Assembly (NCBI GenBank): GCA_037126765.1
Contig: JBBCBC010000033.1
Span: forward strand, 11,732,085-11,796,084
Reading direction: 5' to 3'
Source: Stenogyne calaminthoides
Taxonomy: Eukaryota > Streptophyta > Magnoliopsida > Lamiales > Lamiaceae
DNA: 64,000 bases
Shown here: positions 21,789 through 34,500 of the stretch, piece by piece
Position numbering within the stretch: the first letter of the stretch is position 1
How the letters are laid out: every line of letters begins with the position of its first letter
Notes under the pieces: generated by a model
Told to the model about the DNA's origin: nothing
Databases searched by the model: none
The model's input: only the letters and a program-made list of their open reading frames with translations
Program-made: the position numbers and the translations under genes

Positions 21789-22619
21789 GTGGTGACCATC
21801 AGCGTGACCTAAATAAAAGTTATGTCAATTTTTTCAATGATAATGACCAAAATTGAAACCAAATTGACCAAAATTTAATAATTAAAAATTTATAGGATTA
21901 TTTGTGAACACGGACAAAGTTATCAGACCATTTATGATTTTTTTTTTCTTTATTTTTATACTTCTTATGTACCAATGAAGCTCAAAATAATGTAATCCTT
22001 ACCAAATTTTAATTAACTGTTTCTCATCATATAATAATCTATCTTCAATCATTTTACGATTTCTCAACCAACAATTATTTTGTATCCCCATTTATTTTAG
22101 AACTAGAACACAATACTAAAACATAGCCATCATATTCCTTGTAATTCGCATTTTAATTATTGTCCTTAAGATTTCCACCGAAGAATTTGTACCAAACGAA
22201 CCCATATATTTATGAAGAAGGGCAATTACAATGAAGTGTCATTTATAGAGTGTTCTTAATGAAGTGTCATTTATAGAGTGTTCTTACTCTTAAGTACCAT
22301 CTTTTTTAACTCTTACTCCAAGGTTTAAAAATTAGGTAGGAAAGACTTAAATGCTCTTAATTTTTCCAACCACCAATTTATAGTCATGTGTATATTTTTA
22401 AATCTAACACTTTTCTGCACTCCACATATTTAGTAATTTTATATTTTCAAATTTTTAAAATTTTAAATTTTGAATTTTACTAAACTTTTTTAATTGTATA
22501 TTCTTTTTATCTAATTAATTTTTAGCCAATTTTTTTCAACTATCTGTTTTTTTTAATTATTTGTCTTTTATTTAATTAATTATTTTTTTGTAGTAACCAA
22601 AATTCAGTCCAAAAAAATT

Positions 22620-23010
22620 TCATATTCGAAAGTATTCTGCACACTTGTAAAAATTTAGCACACTCCAATTTTTTTAAATCATTTGTCTTTTTATTTAATT
22701 TTTTTTTTAATAATAAAATATTAGCCCAAAAAAATTACATATTCGTATATGTATTAAAATTTTAAATTGTATATTATTAACCATTTTGCACACCCACAAA
22801 AAAAAATTTGTACACTCAAAAAAAAAATCTACACACCCATAAAAAATTCTACACTCTCAATAATTCAATATTTTTTTAATCATTTGTTATTTTATTTAAA
22901 AAATTCTACACACCCGTAAAAGAAAAATTCTGCACACTTGTAAAAATATTATGCACACTCTTGAAAAATTCTGCACACCCGTAAAAAAATCCTGCACACC
23001 CCAATTTTTT
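22620..23010 (+). repeat. degenerate TGCACACCC-type tandem repeat
   Basis: Irregular repeats of TTCTGCACAC(C/T)CGTAAAAA-like units (also TACACTC and CACACCCATAAAAAATTC variants) recur roughly every 20-40 bases. The same units resume at 23770-23920 after an intervening insertion, which suggests one array split by a later element. Confidence 0.6.
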
Positions 23011-23075
23011 TTAATCATCTATCATTTTATTTAATTAATTTTTTTTTTCAATAACAAAATATTAGCCAAAATAAA

Positions 23076-23082
<7 letters not shown>

Positions 23083-23114
<32 letters not shown>
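23083..23114 (+). repeat. (AT)n microsatellite
   Basis: Uninterrupted AT dinucleotides inside the MULE-like element. Confidence 0.9.
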
Positions 23115-23119
<5 letters not shown>

Positions 23120-23139
23120 TTGTATATTCTTAATCAATG

Positions 23140-23766
23140 ACGGACGTACATAGGGGCCAAGGGGTCACTGGGCCCCCTGGCCCCACTTGATTTTTTTATA
23201 TATTTATTGTTAAAAATTCGTTTGTGTGAGATATTGCCATGGTTGAATGAAAGTATAATTTGAATATTCACGCTTTTAACACTTTAGAAGGAAGGTATTA
23301 ATTTTTATTAATTTGTCTGCCTTATATACGGAGGCGATTTCATACAAGTTTTTATCTTATAAGTTATTTGTTGTTAACTTGACGAGGTTAGATTTATTGA
23401 TAATTTTAAAATATACCTTCTTTTTCTATATAATTTTTTTTATTATCCTTATGGGGAAGAGGGAGCAGAGAGAAAGAAATATGTATAATTTTGATTTTAA
23501 ATATTTATATATAAATATATTTAATTCGGTTAATATAAAAAAATTTAATCTAAATAATTTTGAATATATATAACAAATTTGAAAAGTCATTTAATTACGA
23601 CATAAAAACTCGCGGGCAGGAAAGTCAACTTAAAGATAATAACCACCCACCCCTTAAAAAATATTAAAGCGTCAATGAACAAATTACACTCTGTCTCATC
23701 GTGAGATGATCTCACGCTTTAATATAAATTGGGCCCCCCTCGACAAAATTCCTGGATCCGTCCCAG
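23140..23766. mobile_element. nested element with GACGGA...GGGCCCC ends
   Basis: Left end TGACGGACGTACATAGGGGC followed by GGGCCCCCTGGCCCC. The right end read in reverse is TGGGACGGATCCAGGAATTT followed by GAGGGGGGCCC. It interrupts the TGCACACCC array. No coding capacity and no certain target duplication. Confidence 0.4.
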
Positions 23767-24419
23767 TTATTAAACAATTTGAACACCCATAAAAAATTTT
23801 GCACACCCAATTCTTTTTTTAATCATCTGTCATTTTATTTAAAAATTCTACATACTCAAATTCTACACATATGTAACAAAACAAATTCTGAGCACCCTTA
23901 AAAAATGCATTTTACATAAAAAAAAATAAAAAATACAAACATCTCTTTCTTTCTCTATTGTTCCATAGTAATCTTTATCTCTTGCACCATACAATTCTCC
24001 TGCATATCATCTGCAACAATTCAAATATCAAAAAATCAATTATGTTTTAACATTTGAAAATCTACAAATAAAAAATTCTAATATGAGGTGATTTGCAACA
24101 AAATTCCAATATTCTGCATATTTTGTGGATTTCAGACTAAATTAAGGCACCATGATTGGCTAATGCCTCAATACTTTAAAAAGAGAGAAGAAATTTATAA
24201 TTTCAGATCTAAGCAATTAAACACACACTTTTGCACAAAACATGATCCGATCTCTGCCAAATGGATCAACTAGAACATCATCAAATAAACAATTCATCCT
24301 ACACAAACTAGAAATCCAGAATTAAAAACCACCAAAACCCAAAATAAAACCCACACAGAAAAAAAAAAAGACAGCCGATCAAAAATCGAACATAAAGTAA
24401 AATTACCTTAAAATAATTT

Positions 24420-25140
24420 GATTCGTGAGAGAAATCTACGCGGCTCTCTCTGTTTTCCCCCAATTTTTCATAATCATTCCAACGAGAATTGCGAATTTAC
24501 GTCACGTACGTACTTGGTCAAGCATAGATAAGAGTTTGACCTTTCTTCTCTGATGCTCAAGCCCATCAGCAGCATATAAAGTATGGGCATCTTCCACACG
24601 GCGCCACCGCTAGTGGTAATTGGAGCTAGGGTTTACATCGCGGTGGTTGGGGTTTTGTCGCCACCCAATGCCCAACTCAACGCGACTATAGCCGCCCCTC
24701 CTCCTCGCTCAAGTCCCCGCCCAAAAAATTCGAATTGCGACTGCGACCCCAGCGAAAAACCCACTCAAGGCCGTGGATCTAGACAGATCCACCTAGATCC
24801 GCCGTGTCTGTACCAGGTCTACCGTTTTGAAGCCGCCGTTGCCGCCCCCCTCACCGCCACGCTCAAGTCAGCGCCCATAAGAACTCGAACCGCGACCGCA
24901 GATCCGTCGCAGCACCGTATTTGAGTTTTTTTATGTGGAGGTGGTGGCAGCTTTGAGTGCGAAATTTTTTAGTTTCTTGCGTTTTGGGTTGAATGGTGGT
25001 TGTGGGTCGCCGGATTTTTCTTTGGTGAGGCCGGGGTGGTGGTTAAGAGGGAGAAAAGGTAAAAAGGTAGGTTTGGAGAGAATTTTTTTTTTGGTTGATT
25101 GGGGAAGCCGGTTAATATGAGAGAATGAGAGAGAAAGATG
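24420..25140. other. GC-rich core of the MULE, unidentified
   Basis: Base composition jumps relative to the flanks, with many CCGCC, GCGAC and CGCGG words. The longest frame (24583-24924, +, 113 codons) is Pro/Ala-rich with no domain I recognise. On the minus strand a CT-rich 5' part followed by a CG-rich part looks like a 5' leader plus first exon. It may be a captured gene fragment; the parent is not recognised. Confidence 0.35.
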
Positions 25141-25748
25141 GCGGATGGAATTTAATTTGGTTGGAGGATTTTGAAAGAGCTAGCTGGTTATAATTGTCTA
25201 ATTTTGCACCATAGAGTACTGTCAAAAAGTGATAGCACTCAAGAGTAATACTTACAATTAAATAGTACTTTTAAATAATTTTCCCTACGAAGAATTGTTG
25301 GGTTAATTAAGTTAGAATTGATCATTGGTAAGAGGTTTGATCACTAGAATGAAAGTTCTTAATTGGCCTTTCTTTGGGTTTCATAATTAGATCTCATGAC
25401 AAAAAGTGTCCTATGAGACAAAGAACAAAAATAATTTTCATTTGAAAAATGACTTGTACATGCATTTTCTTTACAAATATTATTATTTATATTCCCTCCG
25501 TCCCATATTTGGCATGAAGAGTAAAAAAGTTATCCCGAATTACTTGATGTTTTACGAGTTCAAGAGTAAAATAAGCACATGAAATCATCCGAAATAAACG
25601 CATATTAATTATAATAAGAGACAGAAAAATGTTCATGATGAGCTCCCTTTTGCAAGTAATTATCGAAAACTAAATAAATACTACTATATGATCATTTTTC
25701 CAGGTGACGTAGTAAAATTAGAGGGGAGAAAACTCACATTTTACTTTC

Positions 25749-25752
<4 letters not shown>

Positions 25753-25789
<37 letters not shown>
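25753..25789 (+). repeat. (TA)n microsatellite
   Basis: TA dinucleotide run about 500 bp upstream of the OVATE gene. Another short one lies at 25996-26011. Confidence 0.9.
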
Positions 25790-25792
<3 letters not shown>

Positions 25793-26226
25793 TTTGATAT
25801 GAAGCTTAATATTGGCTCCTTATTGAGCCTAATAGATTTTTTACCCGGTCCGAACTCAACTCAACCCGACTCAAAACTGGCCCAAGTGGTTCATGGTTCA
25901 CCCGGCCCGAACGGTTGATGGTTTAGGATTTACGGTTTATGGTTTAGGGCTTAATTTGAGAATGCCACATAAGCTATTAGACTCCATATCAGAAATATAT
26001 ATATATATATTTCGCCATCTCATGGAAAACTCATAAGCTTGCTGATTAATAGATTTTGATCAAAATATATTCCTAAACTCTCATGCGTGCAACACAAATA
26101 TAATACTATAGTATAGTGCATGAGAAGCGAAGACCATTTCATACAAAATGAGATGCATACAAATAATTAAACTCTAAATTCCTCTCACTTAGATTCAGTA
26201 ATTTATATCCGAGCCGGCCTCTCTTT

Positions 26227-26234
26227 TATATATA
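26227..26234 (+). promoter_or_regulatory. TATA box of the OVATE gene
   Basis: TATATATA lies 53-60 bp upstream of the chosen start codon at 26287. An ATG at 26240 is too close to this box to be in the transcript if initiation is at the usual 25-35 bp, which supports the start at 26287. Confidence 0.6.
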
Positions 26235-26286
26235 GAGGCATGGTGTTGAGGTTGGTATTATCACTTAACTCGATCTCATTCTTGAG

Positions 26287-27400
26287 ATGGGAAAATTATC
26301 TCCCAAACTTCAACTCTCTTTTCTTAATTCCATACAAATTTGTCGCCCCAAAGATATATCTTCATTATTCACAAACCCTTTACCCCACTTCTCCACTCTC
26401 AACTCCCAAACACATGACATTTTATTCCCTAGTTTTCAAGAAACCCCACCATCCCCATCTCATCATCCCCCTCACCATTTTTCATCTTCCAAATCAAGAA
26501 AAGAAGATCATAAACAACATCAACATGGGAAAAACATGACTAAGGAACACAAGCTAAAAGCCAAATTAGGTACTTTTTCCTATTCTTTATAAATGTCATT
26601 TTGACTATTCATTTACTCCCCCGTTTCAATTAGTACTAATTATTATTTGTATAATATGTTGCTAATATACTCTCTCGCATGTTAGTAATGAATAATTTAG
26701 CATCATAGTTTATGATGATAGATTTATAGTATACCCTCTTCAAGTTATTAATTAAAGGGACAAAATTGAAAAAAAAAATTGATGTCTTGAAAACCAAAGT
26801 CGGGAGATATTTTGGAACAATTTTTAAAGCGACAATTAAATTGAAACGGGGAGTAATTTGCAAATTAGATGACGTTTTGCACTTTTCAATGTAAATTAAT
26901 TATACTTTTTCCTAAATTACCCTTAATGTGAATAAAATACTAAGATAAACATTTATTAAGGACCTAATATACAAATTTAAGTCTGTTCTTAATGCATTGA
27001 TCTAAAACGACATATATTCTGAACAGGAGGGAGTAATAATACCGAGGAAGATAGCAAGAAACCCGAAAGGCAACGAGGCATTAGGACACGACGATTCAAG
27101 CGATTCGGATCGAAAGAATGGAAAGATGAGGGCATAAGTGAAGTAGAAAATGAAAAAGCATGCATGGTTGATAGGAAAGTGAATGAGAGCTTTGTTGTGA
27201 TGAAGAGATCAGTGGATCCTTGTCAAGATTTCAAGAAATCAATGTTGGAAATGATTGTGGAGAAACAAATATTTGAGCCCAAAGAGTTGGAGCATTTGTT
27301 AATGAGCTTTCTCTCTTTAAATTCAAGAACACATCATAGAGCCATCTTGAAGGCTTTTACTGAGATATGGAAGGAAATCTTCTCTGGATTATCTAACTAG
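26287..27400 (+). CDS. OVATE family protein
   Basis: OVATE family proteins are plant nuclear transcriptional repressors that interact with homeodomain proteins and shape fruit, leaf and vascular form. Two exons, 26287-26569 and 27027-27400, joined in phase 1, encode 218 aa. The N-terminal part starts MGKLSPKLQLSF and carries His/Ser/Pro-rich and Lys-rich low-complexity stretches. A basic patch (RTRRFKRFGSKEWK) lies about residues 115-128. The C-terminal OVATE (DUF623) domain spans about residues 149-213 (SFVVMKRSVDP, DFKKSMLEMIVEKQIF, HLLMSFLSLNSRTHHR, AFTEIWKEIF). The frame has no lesions. The intron holds a Stowaway MITE, and exon 2 begins in sequence resembling a second MITE end. The exact family member is not assigned. 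Confidence 0.88.
26616..26853. mobile_element. Stowaway-type MITE in OVATE intron
   Basis: Left end CTCCCCCGTTTCAATTAG, right end TTAAATTGAAACGGGGAG, with TA on both sides (26614-26615, 26854-26855). It takes up about half of the 457-bp intron. Confidence 0.8.
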
Positions 27401-28223
27401 TTACTTTGGCTAGGTTTATTGAGAATATTATTGTGTATTAGGACCTATATTTTTTTGTTATATTTTTTTATTATTTTTGTATTTAGTGTTTCCTGGAAAA
27501 GTTAAATAATTAAAATGTGAAAAGTGTTTGTGTGACTTATTAGTGTTTTTTTTATTGAACAAATATTGACTCGAACCCATAACCTCACGACATAGGTAGT
27601 GATGCTCTAACCGCTTGTGCTATTTCACTTCGTCATTTGTGTGACGTATTAGTAAATCATAAACATATATGGGGTCTCAGAGGTTTTATACTTATAACAA
27701 TAGTTGAACTTGTGATGCTATTTCAACCAGAGGTATGTTTGATTCGGATATAGGTGTCAAGGAAATCATGACTTCAAAATTTTATGAATTTAAATATTTT
27801 GATAAATAGTGAAAATCTGTGTTAGTTTTAGGATTTTTGAGAGGATGAAATTGTTATTTTATGTCAAATTAATAATGTATTGATTTTGATAAAAGCAGGA
27901 GAGTTGTGTCAGTGTGAATGAGTCCCAAATCAAACATACTTCTGAGAATCTAAGAAAGAGAAGAAATATTAATTAGATAAGCAGAAATACAGTAATACTT
28001 ATATAAGTAAAATGTAATATTTTGGAAGTCATTGTTTTTTTACAAACACTCGTATGAGACGATTTCATATATGAGACAAGGATCAAAAACTTATTTTTTT
28101 AATTCTATTGCATAGTGACTAGGAATTTGAGGGGAATTTAAATTAGAAGCATATATATTCATGGCATGCATCAATGTATGTATTGGAAATACTAATTATA
28201 ATTATATACGACGGCAGAGATAT
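27401..28223. other. 3' flank of OVATE gene with SINE remnant
   Basis: It contains the OVATE 3' region and, at 27552-27640, a minus-strand tRNA-like remnant (reverse complement has TAGCACAAGCGGTTAGAGC and GGGTTCGAGTC, A- and B-box-like). No other gene seen. Confidence 0.5.
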
Positions 28224-28597
28224 TGTTGTGGCGGATTTAACCGAGCAATCAAAGATAAGAAAGATTAACGCAAGAACGTAAATACAAATAGACATAGAAT
28301 TTACGTGGTTCACCAATTTGGCTACGTCCACGGGCAGAGGGAGAATGGATTTTATTATGGAGGCTAGGTTCTGTTCAGAGATTTCAGAATACATAAAATT
28401 ACCCTACGAACAGGGCTATTATAATGTTAATAGACTACTCTAACTTGGGCTCGGCCCATGACATATCCACAAGCCCGAATCCTTCCTCAATTAATAGTCC
28501 ACGCATACCGTCGGGCCGGGCGGAGAGGACCCCCAGGCCAGCGAGACCCCGCAAACTCTGCGAAGCGGGTTATAGTCAATTCAAGACATTCTCAACA
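28224..28597. mobile_element. solo LTR, probably Ty1/copia
   Basis: The 374-bp segment begins TGTTGTGGCGG and ends CATTCTCAACA, with TGTTG/CAACA inverted termini. The flanking five bases are GATAT (28219-28223) and AATAT (28598-28602), an imperfect target duplication. TTTACGTGGTTCACC is typical of plant copia LTRs. No internal region is attached, so it arose by LTR-LTR recombination. Confidence 0.7.
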
Positions 28598-28659
28598 AAT
28601 ATATACATATAAAGGGTTTTGATATCTCACTTCTATCCAATAAAAATCAAAAAATCAAG

Positions 28660-29441
28660 TCAAATCGTACCAAAAATTAAATTGGTTCGGTTAATTTGGT
28701 ATAGGTTCGATTTTTTTTTTTGGATTTTGAATTTTAAGATAAAATTATCAAAAATCGAATCGAAATAGTATTTTTATACATGATTACCTCTTCTATTAAA
28801 TATTATCAAGTCTCAAATCTTTGAATTCTAATATATTTTTGGAACTAAAATCCCAGTTTTTAGAATGTTTATTGAATTTTTTTGGGAGTTAAAATTTTGA
28901 GACAGAGACCCACATATGATGTATCCTTGCAAAATTACATCTTTGGTTTTTTTTTTTTAGAAATGACGTCTCTGTTATTGTGAATGTGTGATTGTATAAT
29001 TGTGTGTACCAGGTTAGTATACTTCCTATACAAAATTGATTACTTAATCACATGAAGAAGCAAGCACTGGACTTGAGTTGTTATTTTAATTATTGCAATT
29101 TTATTGTAAAATATATAAAAGAAAATGGATAGGTGCTCTTAAAATGCTTTTTTTTTATCCGACAAATGATGACTTGAGCTCATGACCTTGGTGCTCTAAA
29201 AACTTGAGCTATTCCACTTAGTGAGGTGCTCTTAACATGGTTAAATTTAAAATGTCAAATAATTTCGATTTTTTGATTATTTATCGAAATTGAATCATGA
29301 ATTTCGGTTCGATTATAAACAGTTTTGTAGTTATATAGTTTGGTTTTGATTCATTATGATTATTATTTTCGATTATTTCGATTTTACTAATTGATCGGTT
29401 CGGTTCGATAACCAAAAAATTGAATGGTTACCCCTAATCTC
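28660..29441. mobile_element. element rich in GGTTCGGTT/ATTTCGAT motifs
   Basis: The right end reads TAGGGGTAACCATTCAATTT in reverse complement, of the same kind as the 5352-5834 element. Motifs such as TTGGTTCGGTTAATTTGG on the left are mirrored by CGGTTCGGTTCGATAACC on the right. The left terminus is not clear. A degenerate SINE lies inside at 29150-29225. Confidence 0.4.
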
Positions 29442-31596
29442 AATCCTCCTCTATAGCAAATGAAATGTCACCTCTCATTTCAAAATCATTAAATAATGAC
29501 GCATACACCATATTGTACGTGTAACAATTAACATGTATAAAGATTAAAGAATATTAAAAGATATTTAAAACAGAAAAATTAAATTGACCGAGTAAACCAC
29601 CATCTTGTTTCTTCTACTGCATGCACACCATTCTTTAGTAAAATAATTGTATATTTTGTGTCACCTTCCCTTTCATTCTTTCTTATTTTTTTCTATTTCT
29701 ACTTTGTCTTCTAACGTTTTACCCAGTGTAACTTTCCTTTTCATATTTCATTACTTCATTTACTTGTACTTCCATTTCCTACTTTATTTTTAGCTTTTGG
29801 CATCTTCTGCTTTCCATCTTTCAAATCTTTGGCCCCTTGAAAATTGAAATTACACTTCCTTATTTTTGCTCGTATTTTATTTTCTCTAAAGCAGGTAAAA
29901 AGTAGGTACATAAAACTTAATATTCCTTTTATTCAGGGATAATTAAATTAAAAAAAAAAACTAAAAATGTTTTAGTCGCTAAAGAAAAATATGTCATATA
30001 CAGAAAATACAAAGACCATCTCACATAAATTTTAATGTGAATAGCTGTAAGAGTAAAGGTATTGTTAACTAAATCTATATATAAACTCTATCAATATTAT
30101 GTACAAAAATTATTACTATTATGTATAAAGATTTTAAGAGTGGGTTTCTTGTACACCCAATTGCACCGTGTACTCATGCAACTGAATGACCCATTTTAAA
30201 AAAATATTTGACCCATTGAATATATTAGACATATTATGTGGATACATGGTAAGGGTTAGGGCGAATGCACATATCTTAGATTCGTTCACTAGTTGCACAT
30301 AAGACTTTGTCAAACTTTTAATTGTTTAAAAATATAAAGTGTTTTTATACCGTAATAGTTTTTGTAAGAGTAACACTCTTGTGAACCAGGTCTACATATA
30401 AACTATACCACCGTTATGTAAAAAAACTATTATTGTTATGCATGAACACTTTAATTGTTTAAAACTATAAAGTATTTTTTTATACAGTTATAATTTTTGT
30501 ACATAATAGCGATATTTTTTTTTATACAACAATGATAAATTTTATACATAATAGTGTTACTAAAAAAATCACTAACTCACATGAGTTTTTGTCTAAATGA
30601 TATCCAAATCTGAAATCTCAATCTACATCGCATTATACACATCAAATTATTCATATCACCCATGTAAACAGAGCCTAACATGATAGTAATATTTATTCGT
30701 GGTAATTCTTTCACAAATTTTCACAGTGGAAGTAGTACTTGTATACGCAACACATAACAGTTAAAATTAATTTATTATCCCAAAAAAAATTTGCTTTACC
30801 CAAGACTATATATATAATATATGTAACGGAATTAATATGAATAATGAAAAGTCTACACGAGACCGAGTTTACTAGATTGACACAAACATAAAAAATTATT
30901 GTCAACTACACGATAAACCTAAACACAAATCCACAATTTATATATTGCATCGTTTTATCTTGTTGTATCTAAAGATGTCACACATAACCCTAACTACAAG
31001 TGAGCATTGAAATAGTCTCGCGAAAGATCATCTCTAATCATAAAAAAAAATGAATTTTTATTGAGACAGAGCATACTTTGAAAACAACATTAAAACACTT
31101 TAAAATGAATGAATATTAATTTGTGCTTATATGTGAAGCGCCTCAAGCAAAAAAATGTCTAATAAAATATAAATGAGATTAGTTGGTGATAATGAATATC
31201 ACACAGAAAATAGGATAGGATATAAAATAACAAATACTTATATGCACCAATTGCACCGTACAACTTAAGTACATTTTATATGGTATTTTGTTGTTTTACT
31301 AAACTGTATTAATTGATCAATTTTAATTGTTTCCACTTAACAGTTATTTTCATTAAACAATATTAGTACTACTTAAAAAAAGAGAAATAAAGTCCATAGG
31401 TTGCAGCAAAATTTAGTTGGCAACTTTACATTCTTGCTTTGTACCTGTTAAGAAGTCCCAACTTCCTCACTATAATCAAGAGGCCAAACTAGAAGATATT
31501 ATCACTAAGATAGATGTAAGTAACACTAGATTAAAAATGTGCCTGCTTTCATCAACTCGCATCACATAGAAGAGGTAAAAGAATACCAACTCGGCA
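29442..31596. other. intergenic with one dispersed-repeat copy
   Basis: AT-rich. A copy of the TGCACCGTGTACTCAT repeat family lies near 30140-30310, and a fragment near 31240. No exon series seen; the right end is the 3' flank of CSN4. Confidence 0.45.
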
Positions 31597-34500
31597 CTAG
31601 ACAGGAATCGGTAAACCCTTCTTCGCCATGCTATCCAGAATCTCGTTTAAAGCTTGACACAACCCAAATATCTGCCAAAACGGATATTAGATGTTAACGA
31701 AACCATCTTGCTTACATTTACATTAAGAATGTATACCGAGACTATCTTGCTGGCATTTACATTATGTATTTGGATCAAAAGTAGGACATCAAGAAAATGA
31801 ATTCACGGTATATAGATATCGAAAGACTCCTCAGTTGACCAGAACTCCAAATATTTTATAGAAAAGAAATCGCGTAAAATAAATATTGAAGGAATGACAA
31901 CTTCAGCTATAACACAGAAATTACTTAAGTGAAACGGTCTTCAGTATAACAAAGTCATTCAGTACATCAAAAGCTCAGGTCCTAAATTTTCATTTCACGA
32001 ACAATTAGCGAAATGGGGAAGTTATATTTTTGTATGGACCTTTTTGCAATACATTAACTAAAGGTAAGATTTAACGTGCATTTTCCACATTTTACAATTC
32101 TCTTTTCAAAATTATTGTTACTATTATTATTTTCTTCTAAATGAGTAAATGCATGCATTACCTGCTGATCCCATTGCTGCAATTCCTCAGTGTCATCCTC
32201 AAAATGTATGACAGCTTCAACCTGGATAAAGAAAACACAAAGAGAAGGGCAATTTCTATTCAACACACATACAAAATAAGAACAGAAGAAGAAATTAATT
32301 TAAAGTTATACCTGATCAATAGATCCCCTCATCCTGTCTTCACAGATCATTCTTGAAGCTATTTTCTCGGCCTGCAAAGAGGTTAAGTCTTCTGCAAAAT
32401 TAGTATATATGTCTCTTAGATTTGCAAGCACAACTATGGTGATAGAATTGTGCAAGAGCTATACTGGGACATCCTAGCCTGCCTACATGAGTTACAACAC
32501 TGTTGTGAATACAATTCCATACAAACTCCATAACCTACAAAAATTGGAACTTGAAACTTGGAATGCTAAGGAAATGAAACATTTTTTAATCAAAGCCTCC
32601 CTCCCTTTGTCTGTAACTAGTCGTAACTTAATAACTGTCAAAAACAAAATAAGTAACGAAAATATAATCTTTTCGAAGAATTGGAAATCAATTAAAAAGA
32701 TAAATATCCGAATCTATCTTATTGTTAATATTTTTCTTATGTAGCAAATGACACTCCGTCATGATTTGTGCGTATTTAAATTACTCTCATTATTCTTTAG
32801 AAACCTAATTTGGAATCTGATAAAAAAAAATATGAAACCTAATTTGGAAAATGCAGTAGTAGCATTATTTTTGGTTTAAACTAGAACAAAACCTTTTGGG
32901 GAGCGATTCCAAGTAGTGTGCCCAACTCTTCAAAGCTGTACAACAGAAATCAAAGTTAAATACATTACACAGACCAGAACAGAAAAGGTTAATTCAGTAA
33001 ATTTAACCGACAAAACTAATAGAAAGGGAATAAGCTTCCACACCCACCTAATATTCGTGTAAAGTTTGCTAGCACTTAGGAGATTGTGCTCAATCATAGC
33101 ACGATCAAGAACAGTAAAATTGTCGGGTAGAAGTGCTTGCTGTTAATATTTCAGGATCATATGTAAAGATTATCAATATGATCATAAAGAGGGGAAAGAT
33201 GGACTATGTGATGCTTTAAAATCACTGAGACTACCAACCTGATGTGGCTTCAATTCTTCAGCAAACGCATCAATTTCTGGTTTTCTCAAAATTCTCTCCA
33301 AATAAACCTGGGAATTCTCATAGTATTAGGATTTAAATAAGTATTAACTCAGGCAAAGTATGTCTGTGTAAGTGTGTCTACAATGGCACAACCAAGAGTT
33401 GAGTTAGTACCTTCTGCAAGATTGGGTAAATCTTTAGCTTAGAGCATCGTTCATCCTAAAAAGAAGATGGAAATAAAGGAATTAGGTTCTAACATAATGA
33501 ATAAACAAATCTAAGTTAGCTTCAGAATCAGTTAGTCAAGCCAACTTCATTTGAGTATGAAGCAGAAATTTTATAACCAGTCCAAAGCTCAAAGCCATGA
33601 GCATCCCTGTAATTTCATCCCTGTAAGCTCAAAGCCATGAGCATCCCTGTAATTTCATCCCTGTAAGCTCAAAGCCATGAGCATATACAACCAGTTCACT
33701 AAAATTTCATAGCAAATTCATAGAAGAAACATAATAACCAATCAGCTTCCCAAGGAGAATTCGAGTATGCAACTGGCAGGGCCACAACTAAGCCATAACA
33801 CTCAAATGACTGTCTCCACACTCAGACACTCCATAAATGTAAGACGAAAGAACATATTAGCAACTAGAAGAGTGAGTAAGTATTGCATTTTCAATATACA
33901 TATGTAATATATTAAAAACTTTAAACTTTATGCTGTAAACTTGGTCTAGAAGTCTATACATCCACAACTTCAATGCCTGATTATAGGTTAAGTGATGTTT
34001 GTTTTGGGTTTTAAGTGACTTTTAAAAAGAGGCTTTTGAAATCTAGGGGATTTGATGAATAGTAAGGTGTGTGTTTCTTTCGGTTTTTTTTTAGTAGGGA
34101 GAGATTTAATATTTATGTCAACTCATTGTGTAAGAGTGGATGAACCGATGAAGTTGTATTATTATATTATTATTGAGCGTGATTGTAATGATTGGACGAT
34201 GTGAATTACGATTTAAACATATTAAAGTGTAAGGAGAGAGAATTGATTGTATTGGAAAGTGTGATATTAGGTTTATAGGTGTTGTAGTGGTGGTTTCTAA
34301 TCTTAAAACCAGATTTCAAAAATCCTGAACTATTAACTTGTTTTAAAATTCAAAACCAAAATCCTGGTTTTTAAAATCCAAAACAAACATCACCTAAGTA
34401 AATTGCAGCGGAGATTGTATATCACATCTACAGAAACCAAAGCAACGATCACATGAACAAGTAAATATTTTTCTTTAATGACAGGGATTATATATATTAT

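Larger units (their letters stand above)
19760..21945. mobile_element. MULE-like MITE interrupted by later insertions
   Basis: The left arm (about 19790-19900) contains CAAATGGTC, TAAATTTTTA and TCAATTTTGGTC. The right arm read as reverse complement (about 21800-21945) contains ACAAATAATC, TAAATTTTTA and AAATTTTGGTC in the same order. Between the arms lies a separate insertion (20115-21788) with its own target duplication. The outer ends are approximate. Confidence 0.5.
22220..25285. mobile_element. 3.1-kb Mutator-like element, possible Pack-MULE
   Basis: Left end GGGCAATTACAATGAAGTG, right end (reverse complement) GGGAAAATTATTTAAAAGT. The arms continue to agree further in (ACTCTTAAGTACCATC versus ACTCTTGAGTGCTATC). 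The flanks are TATGAAGAA (22211-22219) and TACGAAGAA (25286-25294), a 9-bp duplication with one transition, the size made by MULE transposases. No transposase frame is seen. It carries a repeat-rich AT part and a GC-rich core (24420-25140) that may be captured host DNA. Confidence 0.7.

Noticed and set aside
24583..24924. 113-codon Pro/Ala-rich frame on the plus strand
   Set aside because: It lies in GC-rich DNA where chance frames are long, has no recognisable domain, and sits inside a MULE. Kept only as possible captured sequence.
25919..25952. Telomere-like GGTTTAGGATTTACGGTTTA... stretch
   Set aside because: Only about four imperfect units; too short and degenerate for an interstitial telomere array.
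26240..26539. Alternative OVATE start at 26240
   Set aside because: It is only 6 bp after the TATA box, reads a different frame from the spliced product, and has no family-like N-terminus.
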